This document shows positions 39,435-46,642 of a stretch of 64,000 bases of DNA, in pieces. Where the stretch lies: assembly GCF_016464425.1 (NCBI RefSeq), contig NZ_JADDKQ010000015.1, positions 78,484-142,483 on the forward strand. Reading direction: 5' to 3'. A program made the translations under genes and the position numbers. The DNA comes from Actinotalea solisilvae. GTDB lineage: Bacteria > Actinomycetota > Actinomycetes > Actinomycetales > Cellulomonadaceae. The notes below the pieces were generated by a model, which was not told where the DNA came from, made no database searches, and saw only the letters and a list, made by a program, of their open reading frames with translations. The stretch's first letter is position 1. Each line of letters opens with the position of its first letter.

Positions 39435-40607
39435 GTGGGACAGCCAGCGCACGACGCGCCGACCGACGGCGCCGCGCGGCACCGCGTCTACCTCGACGCG
39501 GGCGGGCGCGCGCCCGTCCACCCGGCCGGCCGCGCCGCCTACGACGCCGCCCTGGCCGAAGGCTGGGCGGACCCGCGCCGGCTCCACGCCGAGGGCCGCC
39601 GGGCGCGCCTCCTGCTCGAGCAGGCGCGCGAGGCGCTGGCCGCGGAGCTCGGCTGCCGCACGCCCGAGGTGCATCTCGCGCCCAGCCACACCGCGGCCCT
39701 GCACGCGGCGGTCCGCGGCCTCGCGCGGGGCCGCCGCCGCACCGGCCGGGGCGTCGTCGCGTCGGCCGTCGAGCGCGCCGCGGTCCTCGCGGCCGGGCGT
39801 TGGGTCGCGGAGGACACCCTGACGGTCGTGCCGGTCGACCGCGTGGGCCGGGTCGATCTCGACGCGTGGCGCGGCGCGGTCACCTCCCCCGGCGTCGCCC
39901 TCGCGGCCCTCCAGCACGCCAACGGCGAGGTCGGCACGGTTCAGCCCGTCGAGGCGGCCCACGAGGCGGCGCGGTCGGCCGGCGTGCCGCTAATCGTCGA
40001 CGCCGGCGCGAGCGTCGGGCACGTGGCGCTGCCCGCGGTGTGGGACGTCTTGGCCGCCGACCCCGGCGACTGGGGCGCGCCAGCCGGCGTCGGCGTGCTC
40101 GCGATTCGCAGCTCGGTGCGCGCCGTCCCGGACGCGCCCGAGGACGAGGACGCGTGGTTCCCCGGCGGCGTGAGCGTCCCGGCGGCCTTCGCCGCGGCCG
40201 TGTCCTTGCGCGCGGTGCTGGCCGAGCGCGAGGCCGCCGACGCGCGCCGTCGCGCCGCCGTCGAGCGGATCCGCGCCGCCGCCGCGACGGTGCCCGACGT
40301 CGACGTCGCAGGCGACGCCGACGCCCGGCTCCCCCACGTCCTGACGTTCTCCTGCCTCTACGTGGACGGCGAAGCGATCGTCGGCGAGCTCGACCGCCGC
40401 GGCTTCGCGGTCGGCTCGGGCTCGGCCTGCACGTCGAGCGCGCTCGAGCCGAGCCACGTCCTCGCGGCCATGGGCGTGCTGACGCACGGCAACGTGCGCC
40501 TCGCCCTGCCGGTCGATGTGCGCGACGACGACGTCGACCGGTTCTGCGCGGCGCTGCCCGAAGCCGTCGCCGCGGTCCGGGACGCCGCAGGCGTCGTCGG
40601 ACTGTGA
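39435..40607 (+). CDS. NifS-like class V aminotransferase fold protein lacking the PLP lysine
   Basis: A 390-residue protein aligned along its length with cysteine desulfurases. The C-terminal persulfide loop is intact (VGSGSACTSSALEPSHVL, with the sulfur-accepting Cys) and so is the PLP-binding aspartate region (LIVDAGASVGH). However, the segment equivalent to SxHK, which carries the PLP-binding lysine, reads AADPGDWGAPAGVGVL with no lysine. The stacking histidine position reads SAVERAAVL (Arg for His). Ordinary desulfurase chemistry therefore looks impossible; it may be a sulfur carrier or scaffold for the coupled TusA. TAGCGT at 39423-39428 lies six bases before the GTG (leaderless). The stop overlaps the tusA start (GTGA). 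Confidence 0.85.
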   Translation: MGQPAHDAPTDGAARHRVYLDAGGRAPVHPAGRAAYDAALAEGWADPRRLHAEGRRARLLLEQAREALAAELGCRTPEVHLAPSHTAALHAAVRGLARGRRRTGRGVVASAVERAAVLAAGRWVAEDTLTVVPVDRVGRVDLDAWRGAVTSPGVALAALQHANGEVGTVQPVEAAHEAARSAGVPLIVDAGASVGHVALPAVWDVLAADPGDWGAPAGVGVLAIRSSVRAVPDAPEDEDAWFPGGVSVPAAFAAAVSLRAVLAEREAADARRRAAVERIRAAAATVPDVDVAGDADARLPHVLTFSCLYVDGEAIVGELDRRGFAVGSGSACTSSALEPSHVLAAMGVLTHGNVRLALPVDVRDDDVDRFCAALPEAVAAVRDAAGVVGL

Positions 40608-40903
40608 CCGCCGACGACGAAGTCGTGCGTGTTGACGCGCGCGGCCTGCGCTGCCCGCTGCCGGTCATCCGGCTCGCCGCGGTGGCGAAGACCCTGGCCG
40701 CCGGCACCGTGATCGAGGTCCTCTGGACGGACCCGGCCGCCCGGCACGACATCCCGGCCTGGGCACGCATGCGCGGCCACGAGGTAGTCGGGACGATCAT
40801 CGAGGACGACGTTAGGGGCGTGACGATGGTGCGGCTCGGGCCGGCTCCCGTAGCGGGCCGACATGGTTGCGTTGGTCGCCGTCGCCGGGGTGCCCCCTAT
40901 TGA
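40604..40903 (+). CDS. tusA: TusA-family sulfur carrier protein
   Basis: A 99-residue TusA protein with the sulfur-accepting CPLP motif (C17 in DARGLRCPLPVIRL) and the family fold through WARMRGHEVV and VTMVRLG. TusA proteins relay persulfide sulfur from desulfurases. It is coupled (GTGA) to the lysine-less NifS-like protein. The last about 20 residues (after MVRLG: basic GRRRRG) look unrelated to TusA and lie at the left border of the accessory island, so the natural C-terminus may have been changed by the insertion. Confidence 0.88.
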   Translation: MTADDEVVRVDARGLRCPLPVIRLAAVAKTLAAGTVIEVLWTDPAARHDIPAWARMRGHEVVGTIIEDDVRGVTMVRLGPAPVAGRHGCVGRRRRGAPY

Positions 40904-41520
40904 GACGCCTCCAGCAGTCGCGATCTACGCCCGCGTCTCACCGGACGCGTTGGGCAGGGCGCTCAGCGTCGAGCGCAGTTGCAGATTGCCGACGCCTTGC
41001 CCGTAAGCACGGCGACTGTCACTGCGGAGTACCTCGAGAACGACCTGTCCGCCCGCGAGGCCTCCACCGCTCGTCCTGCCTGCGGGCGGATGTCTGCAGA
41101 CCACGACGCAGATCCGAGACGCGGTGACCGCTTACCTCCAAGTGCGGGAGGCCATCATCACCCCTCCTCAGGGCGATCGGGTGCTGGGCGTCCTAGCCGC
41201 GAAGAGTGTCAGCGGGCGCCGGGCCCGCGGGACAATACCGTCTCTCGTAGAAACTGCGGTACGGCTTGTGCGGCGAAGGGCTGTTCACGTTCCCGCGCCG
41301 CAAGAGCTGCGCTACATGTGCTCCAAGGCACAACCACGGCGGCCGCGGCAGCTGACCGTCGCCGCAGAGCGCGTTGAGCAGTTGCTCACCGAAGCCGTCC
41401 CGCTGCGACCTGGACACCGGAAGTCGCTAATGCCCTGGCCGGGCGCCGCAGCGCCGGTGAGCGCGAGGCCGCTGCGCGAGCGGCGCCGGGGCCAGGCGCG
41501 GCTCAGTCGACCGTGCCGCT
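40863..41520 (+). pseudogene. Degenerate serine site-specific recombinase
   Basis: Pieces of a large serine recombinase appear in order but in different frames. From the ATG at 40863: VAIYARVSPDALGRALSVER, the N-terminal catalytic segment with the serine, ending at a stop at 41004. Then, shifted: LPVSTATVTAEYLENDLSAR (from about 40990). Further on, a zinc-ribbon/C-terminal-like piece LTVAAERVEQLLTEAVPLR (near 41350-41410) and EVANALAGRRSAGEREAAA (near 41420-41480). The catalytic domain middle is deleted. It is plainly inactive and marks the left edge of an integrated element. The recombinase start lies inside the 3' end of tusA. Confidence 0.75.
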
Positions 41521-43140
41521 GGGCGGGGCGTCCGAAGGTCCGTCAGCGCTCCGCTGGTCTGGCTGGTCCGGCTCGTCGCTGTTGCCCTCAGCTCCCGGCC
41601 CTGCCGAGTCAGGGCTCTCGGAGCCTGGAATGTCCGACTCGTTTAGGCGCTCAACTTTGGCGGTGTCGGAATCTCCAAGGGGCTCAGGCGGCCCAGCTAT
41701 GCCCTGCGTCAGGTCAACCTTCCGACCCTCGAGGACGCCGTGTGTCAGGTCGAGTTTCAGATCCTTGAACAGGCCCTGCGTCAGGTCAAACTTCAGATCC
41801 TTGAACAAATCCTGCGTCAGGTCGAACTTCAGATCCTTGAACAGATCCTGCGTCAGGTCAAACTTCAGATCCTTGAACAGATCCTGCGTCAGGTCGAACT
41901 TCAGGTCCTTGAACAGATCCTGCGTCAGGTCGAAGTGGAGACCATCGAACACGTCCTGCGTTGGGTAGAACTTCAAGTCATTGAGCATCTCGCGCGTCAC
42001 ATCGGCCTCGAAGCCGAGCAGTCCACCGGTGGGTGACGCTCCGCGCACCCAGTGAAGCCGACCAGGATCGTCCGGTCTTGCTGTGACACGACTGACTTCA
42101 CCACCCAGCGGCTTATCAAACCTGCCAAATTGAAGCATGCCCGCAAACAGCAACGGCTTGCGCACTGTGTAAACGGCGTGCTCCGGACCCTGCGCAACCA
42201 GGTGCACCGCCTCCGCGTCGCCAAGGGCAGCGCCAAGCGGAACTCGGATCAGGATTTCTGTGTCAGCCTCAACCAGGAAGTCAGCGACGGCTTGGTCATC
42301 GGATACTGACCCCCGGACTGTGAATGTCATTCCCCGCATTGCGCCAACGGACTCAAGCATTGCGCTCTCCGAAGCCCGCGGCAGCGCGCATGCCCGGGCG
42401 CTAAGTTGCTCTCCAATACTCTCCTTGAGCAAGCTTTCAACAAACCGTCCGACAGTCTCGGCTTTCAGCTCGTCGCGGAGCGACTTGAGTTCCTCTCCTT
42501 CGCCGGAACGCTGCGCCAACGCCAGCGGAATGTCCCCAAGAACTTGGCGGAGCCGCACCCTCCCATTCGATGCCTGCTCGCCCAGGTCTTCCTTCAAGTG
42601 CTCATGAAAGCCTGTCTTCAAGTCGTCCATAAAGTCCGTATCCGTGGTGACAAAGACGAAAGATTCTTCTTCGGCGTTGGCCCGAACAAGCTCGAGGAAA
42701 CTGAGCCATACGAGAGTGTCCCGATACCCGTCACCTCTTTCGTCGCACGGTCGCCTCCGAGCAACGGAGCGGGCAATCACTTCCGAATGCGACACAGCGG
42801 GAGTCGGCAGAACGCTCACGCCAGCCTCCACAAGCGACGATTGCAAATGCTCCCGATACACCTCGCCGCGCCGGCGCAGCGCGGCGCGTGTGTCATCGGC
42901 GTCTGATCCTGCGCCGAGCCTGCCCCAGGACCGAGCAGTCTTGTCTAGAGCTTCGACATGCTGCGCAATCGCTCGGTCATAGCCCGCAACTGCCTCCGCG
43001 ACAGCGACCTCGCTAGTGAAGAGCCGGAGCGACCAAGATTCTGGTGCATGCGCGAGGACCCGCCACACGGCGCCGGCACACATGAAGTCCTGCATCAGGA
43101 TGTTGGCGTCGAGGAAGGCGATCACGAGGACAGTCTGCAC
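41503..43140 (-). CDS. PIN-domain (DUF4935-like) nuclease with C-terminal 12-residue tandem repeats
   Basis: A 545-residue protein. Residues 6-200 form a PIN nuclease: FLDANIL (D11), FTSEVAVAEAV (E44/E49), GYRDTLVW (D141) and VFVTTDTDF (D167/D169) give the acidic active site in DUF4935 style. A middle domain (about 200-375, mixed alpha/beta) is unrecognised. Residues 380-475 are eight units of a 12-residue repeat (consensus DLTQDLFKDLKF), four of them identical in protein, then an acidic Ser/Pro-rich tail. DUF4935 proteins are often in defence loci. The start is the GTG at 43140, with a GTG at 43125 the alternative. The gene has lower GC than the backbone and is downstream of the exonuclease by 158 bases with no hairpin seen. 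Confidence 0.75.
   Translation of the reverse strand: MQTVLVIAFLDANILMQDFMCAGAVWRVLAHAPESWSLRLFTSEVAVAEAVAGYDRAIAQHVEALDKTARSWGRLGAGSDADDTRAALRRRGEVYREHLQSSLVEAGVSVLPTPAVSHSEVIARSVARRRPCDERGDGYRDTLVWLSFLELVRANAEEESFVFVTTDTDFMDDLKTGFHEHLKEDLGEQASNGRVRLRQVLGDIPLALAQRSGEGEELKSLRDELKAETVGRFVESLLKESIGEQLSARACALPRASESAMLESVGAMRGMTFTVRGSVSDDQAVADFLVEADTEILIRVPLGAALGDAEAVHLVAQGPEHAVYTVRKPLLFAGMLQFGRFDKPLGGEVSRVTARPDDPGRLHWVRGASPTGGLLGFEADVTREMLNDLKFYPTQDVFDGLHFDLTQDLFKDLKFDLTQDLFKDLKFDLTQDLFKDLKFDLTQDLFKDLKFDLTQGLFKDLKLDLTHGVLEGRKVDLTQGIAGPPEPLGDSDTAKVERLNESDIPGSESPDSAGPGAEGNSDEPDQPDQRSADGPSDAPPSGTVD
41716..42003 (-). repeat. 36-bp tandem repeats (8 units) inside the PIN nuclease gene
   Basis: Eight contiguous 36-base units encode the 12-residue repeats. 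The central four (41788-41931) are nearly identical in DNA and the outer ones decay on both sides, as expected of a slipping array. There are no spacers, so this is not a CRISPR array. Confidence 0.9.
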
Positions 43141-43298
43141 CCACGCCTTCAGCGGCCTGCGGAAGGTGCGCTGTTGCGGAGCGAGGTGTCGCTCGGCGGA
43201 GCCGCCACCGGATGTAGCACACCTCGCCCAGGCCCGGCGGGCGGTGCGTGCAGGGCTTTGGACAGCCGGTCCAGCGCGATCACCGCCCGTAGTTGAGG

Positions 43299-43931
43299 CT
43301 AGTAGGCGAAAACGTCGCCGCTCCCCCGAAGGTCGGTTTCGACGCGCGTCGGGAGGTAGGCGAAGCTCTGCTCCACAAGGTCCGCCACGCCGTTCGCGCG
43401 CGCCGCACCCATCAACCGATCGAAGAGTGGCAGGAGGAACTCGACATCTCTGACCGCATACCGCAACTGCTCTTCGCTGAGGTCCTCGGCAAACCAGTCA
43501 GACACCTGCTGAGTCTTATCGAGTTCGACCCCGAGGTATCGTGAGAGAACCGGCTTCAAGCTGTGTTCCCGTCCAGCGAGCCCTGGATGGACGATTTTGG
43601 ACAGGATCTTTGTACACGCCACTCCTCGGGGCGCGATTCTCCAGTGGTGTCGCATGAAGCGAAGATCGAACGCGGCGTGGTGAAATACCTTGACGACGCG
43701 TTCAGAGTTGAGCAGGTCTCTAAGCCGGTCAGGCACGGCGTCGTTTAGGCGAACCACCTCAGTGCCGATGTCGGCAACGTGCAGTTGACAAGTGGCGATC
43801 TGATCGGTAGCCCAATCGAGACCGCTCGTCTCAATGTCCCAAGCGACGAGGCGCGCGTCGCGTACCGCCCATTCAAATTCGGGGCTGAGGTCTCCAGACA
43901 CCACTCGTATTGCACCTGTGGCGAGCATCAT
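43299..43931 (-). CDS. RNase D-like DEDDy 3'-5' exonuclease
   Basis: A 210-residue stand-alone exonuclease domain. Exo I is WDIETSGLDW (D32, E34), Exo II is VVKVFHHAAFDLRFM (Asp in HAAFD), and Exo III is EEQLRYAVRDVEFLLPLF, with the tyrosine four residues before the aspartate (DEDDy). It lacks the HRDC domains of RNase D. Ligand preference (RNA or DNA) cannot be told. The first ATG overlaps the stop of the membrane-protein gene (ATGA), and AAGGGA lies upstream, so the two are co-translated. Confidence 0.85.
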   Translation of the reverse strand: MMLATGAIRVVSGDLSPEFEWAVRDARLVAWDIETSGLDWATDQIATCQLHVADIGTEVVRLNDAVPDRLRDLLNSERVVKVFHHAAFDLRFMRHHWRIAPRGVACTKILSKIVHPGLAGREHSLKPVLSRYLGVELDKTQQVSDWFAEDLSEEQLRYAVRDVEFLLPLFDRLMGAARANGVADLVEQSFAYLPTRVETDLRGSGDVFAY

Positions 43932-44758
43932 GCAGTTCCCTTCTGGAGGCCGGCGAGCGGCACCTCGACGCTTTGCCCATGAATCGCTTCGAGTTCGGCG
44001 AGAAAGTAGTCCTTGAAAGTGCCGTCGGTGAGGGCGATCGCTGGCACGCTACCCCGCTGCCGCTTGTGTGAGTAGAGCGTCACCAAGACTGTCTCGTCGA
44101 AGCGGTAGCAGGTAAAAGTGGGGTCACCCGCTCGGTAGTAGACGCGAATGTCCGCAGAATCGGGACCTGATAGCGTTGCCATTTCGTGTGCCATCTCGAG
44201 CACGCTGGCCTGAATCTTCTCCGGAGTATAGTCGTACCTCTGTGCAAGGACCTTCATGGTGGACTCGTCCTTGGGATCCGGAAGGAAGATTCTCAGCTTA
44301 TTTCGCTTCTTGGCGGTGAACTCCTGGAGTCGCGGCCAATGCAGTTTACGCCAACTGCTCCCGTACGAGATGAAAACGTCAATCTCATGCGCCGACTTGA
44401 AATGTTCATCCCATTCTATATCCATCCAGTTCATGGTCATCTGCACAACCCCGGCCGCCTGAACTTCCGAAGAGACGCGGACCTTTGCAAGCACCTCGCG
44501 GATGAGGTCGCGCTTTCCCCTCAGGTCCCACAGCACGGAAAGGCCGCCCGTCACCACCAGCAGTCCGCCGAGCTCGTTAACAAGCGACCTTTGCCAATCG
44601 CGGCTCGCCAATGAGTCCCACGACGCAGCGACAACCATCAGCGCCAGCCCAAGGACAACGCCCAGCAATGCCAGCAGCACGGTGGAGTAATTCGTGATCT
44701 TCTCCGCAAGAGTGCTGTCGATATCACGTCGCACGGGCGCTCCTCGCCGCTGGTTCAT
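43928..44758 (-). CDS. Two-TM protein with unrecognised cytosolic domain (first gene of the island operon)
   Basis: A 276-residue protein. Two membrane helices (about 25-47 and 59-79) are followed by a cytosolic domain of about 190 residues. Notable motifs are IDVFISYGSSWRKLHW (126-141), IFLPDPKDESTMKVLAQRY (157-175) and VYYRAGDPTFTCYRFDETV (206-224), then LYSHKRQRGSVPAI. I do not recognise the family; a distant PLD-like or nucleotide-sensing fold is conceivable but unproven. The ATG at 44758 is chosen because TAGGGT at 44766-44771 (minus strand) lies seven bases upstream; the GTG at 44788 lies before that box. It heads the exonuclease/PIN set and its stop overlaps the exonuclease start. Confidence 0.7.
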   Translation of the reverse strand: MNQRRGAPVRRDIDSTLAEKITNYSTVLLALLGVVLGLALMVVAASWDSLASRDWQRSLVNELGGLLVVTGGLSVLWDLRGKRDLIREVLAKVRVSSEVQAAGVVQMTMNWMDIEWDEHFKSAHEIDVFISYGSSWRKLHWPRLQEFTAKKRNKLRIFLPDPKDESTMKVLAQRYDYTPEKIQASVLEMAHEMATLSGPDSADIRVYYRAGDPTFTCYRFDETVLVTLYSHKRQRGSVPAIALTDGTFKDYFLAELEAIHGQSVEVPLAGLQKGTA

Positions 44759-44880
44759 GCCGCCAACCCTAGACGCCGCCACCGACACTTGCGGGGAGGC
44801 CGCCCGACTGCATGAGTCTCCGTATGAATAGTGCCGTTGTCGACGTGTGCGCCCGCAGCAGCGCCTTCCCCGACGCGAGG

Positions 44881-44909
44881 AGGGCCGGCACCGTGTCGGT
44901 GCCGGCCCT
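44881..44909. terminator. Terminator after erpA / island right border
   Basis: A perfect 13-bp inverted repeat (AGGGCCGGCACCG with CGGTGCCGGCCCT) and TGT loop, 20 bases downstream of the erpA stop on the minus strand. It insulates the island operon from erpA transcription. Confidence 0.85.
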
Positions 44910-44929
44910 CGTCGGGTGTCAGGTGGTGC

Positions 44930-45280
44930 TCAGGCGAACGAGCCGCCGCACGCGCAGGAGCTGCCCGCGTTCGGGTTGTCGATCGTGAAGCCCTGCTTCT
45001 CGATGGTGTCCGCGAAGTCGATCTTCGCGCCGTCGAGGTACGGGACGCTCATGCGGTCCACGACGACCTCGACGCCGTCGTAGTCGCGCACGGCGTCGCC
45101 GTCGAGCAGGCGCTCGTCGAAGTACAGCTGGTAGATGAGGCCGGAGCAGCCGCCCGGCTGCACGGCCACGCGCAGGCGGAGGTCGTCACGACCCTCCTGC
45201 TCGAGCAGCGTGCGGACCTTGCCGGCCGCGACGTCGCTCAGCTCGACGCCGTGGGTGGCGGTCTGGGTGGTCTCGCTCAT
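44930..45280 (-). CDS. erpA: Iron-sulfur cluster insertion protein (ErpA/IscA family)
   Basis: A 116-residue A-type Fe-S carrier. The three cluster cysteines are present: C45 in PGGCSGL and C109/C111 in SSCACGGSF. It delivers clusters to apoproteins in the cytosol. GGAGA lies about six bases before the ATG. Before the island inserted, it was probably next to the tusA/NifS-like pair, which would group three sulfur/Fe-S genes. Confidence 0.94.
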   Translation of the reverse strand: MSETTQTATHGVELSDVAAGKVRTLLEQEGRDDLRLRVAVQPGGCSGLIYQLYFDERLLDGDAVRDYDGVEVVVDRMSVPYLDGAKIDFADTIEKQGFTIDNPNAGSSCACGGSFA

Positions 45281-45412
45281 GGTGTCTCCGCGGTTCTCGG
45301 GTCCGGCTGACGATCAGTCACCGCTGTCGCTCCGTCACGTGCTGGTCCGGCGCGCTCGGGCGGTCGACGGCGTCAACAGCGGTGCGCGCCCGGGTGTTCC
45401 CAGCGTACGTCC

Positions 45413-46600
45413 TCAGCGGGACCAGGTTCGCGCCACACGCTCGGTGCGCGCCGCGAGCGTGCCCGCGGGGTCGGCGAGCGACGCGGCGACCTGGTCGGGA
45501 CGCTCGGCGACCGCGTAGGCGCCCGCGATCCCGGCCGCGCCCCACTCGCGGCGGCCCAGGAGCACCTGGCCGGCGACCGCCACGACGGGGACGCCGTGCT
45601 CCAGGCCCGCCGCGGCGACCGCGTGGACCACCTTGCCGTGCAGGGACTGCCAGTCGAGCGCGCCCTCCCCCGTGACCACGAGGTCGGCGGCGCCCACGGC
45701 CGCGCCGAGGCCGACGGCGTCGGCGACGACCTGTGCGCCGCCGAGCACGCGCGCACCGAGCGCCGCGAGCGCGAAGCCGGCGCCGCCGGCCGCACCGGCG
45801 CCGGCGACCTGGGCGAGCGCGCGGCCCGGGGTGGCCGTGCGGCGTCCGGGCTGGGGGGCGAGCAGGTCGCGGCGCAGGCCGTCGTCGGCGACGGCGGCAC
45901 CGACGAGGTCGGCGAGGTGGCCGAGCGCCCGCTCGAGGTCCTGCGCCTGCTCGGGCGTCGCGCCCTTCTGCGCCGCGAACCCCGCGCTCGCGCCGTGCAG
46001 GCCGAGCAGGGGTACGTCGACGTCCACAGCGGCCACGAGGTCGACAGCCGCCACGCGTCGCCGGAGCGGAGCGAGCCCGTCGAGGTCCTCGGCCGTGGCC
46101 GCGCCGAGCCCTCCGCCGCCGCCGCGCAGCACGGGCGCCGGCAGGCCGAGGCCCGCGAGGACGCCTGCACCGCCGTCGTTCGTCGCGGAGCCGCCCAGCC
46201 CGACGACGACGCGCGCCGGACCGAGGTCGAGGGCGGCCGCGAGCAGCTCGCCGAGGCCGAGCGACGTCGTGCGCGTCGGGTCACGGCGCTCGGCCGGCAC
46301 GAGGTGGAGCCCGAGGGCCTGGGCGGACTCGAGGTAGGCGACACGCCCGCCCGACGCGTCCACGAGGAGCACGAGCGCGGGGGTGGGCTCGCCGAGCGGT
46401 CCCGCGACCGTCACCGGGACGAGCTCGCCCCCGAGCGCGCCGTGCAGGGTCTCGAGGAACCCCGGACCGCCGTCGGCGAGCGGGAGGAGTGCGACGTCGT
46501 CGTGGGGCGCCCCGCGCCGCCAGCCCGCGGCCATGGCGTCGGCCGCGGCGCGCGCGGTGAGCGTGCCCCCGAAGCAGTCGGGGGCCACGAGGATGCGCAC
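45413..46600 (-). CDS. glxK: Glycerate kinase
   Basis: A 395-residue kinase of the GlxK (glycerate 2-kinase type I) family: VRILVAPDCFGGTLTARAAADAM at the N-terminus, LLPLADGGPGFLE, the VVVGLGGSATNDGGAG phosphate loop and VVTGEGALDWQSLHGKV near residue 300. It phosphorylates D-glycerate. The GTG at 46600 has CAGGAT six bases upstream on the minus strand (46607-46612), a weak leaderless box. It is divergent from nadA with only 42 bases between the two start codons. Confidence 0.92.
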   Translation of the reverse strand: MRILVAPDCFGGTLTARAAADAMAAGWRRGAPHDDVALLPLADGGPGFLETLHGALGGELVPVTVAGPLGEPTPALVLLVDASGGRVAYLESAQALGLHLVPAERRDPTRTTSLGLGELLAAALDLGPARVVVGLGGSATNDGGAGVLAGLGLPAPVLRGGGGGLGAATAEDLDGLAPLRRRVAAVDLVAAVDVDVPLLGLHGASAGFAAQKGATPEQAQDLERALGHLADLVGAAVADDGLRRDLLAPQPGRRTATPGRALAQVAGAGAAGGAGFALAALGARVLGGAQVVADAVGLGAAVGAADLVVTGEGALDWQSLHGKVVHAVAAAGLEHGVPVVAVAGQVLLGRREWGAAGIAGAYAVAERPDQVAASLADPAGTLAARTERVARTWSR

Positions 46601-46642
46601 CGGGCCATCCTGCCCCAGGCGCGCCTGTGGGAAGATCCCCGC

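Noticed and set aside
41716..42003. 36-bp repeats as a CRISPR array
   Set aside because: Units are contiguous with no spacers, keep an open reading frame in multiples of 12 residues, and sit inside a gene with a clear PIN domain.
41513..42036. Open frames on the plus strand across the repeat block (leucine/glutamine-rich repeat peptides)
   Set aside because: A repeat length divisible by three keeps every frame open. These frames have no domain outside the repeat, whereas the minus frame encodes the PIN nuclease.
44789..44929. Attachment-site direct repeat at the right end of the island matching the left end
   Set aside because: No convincing shared core between 40840-40900 and 44790-44880 could be found by eye.
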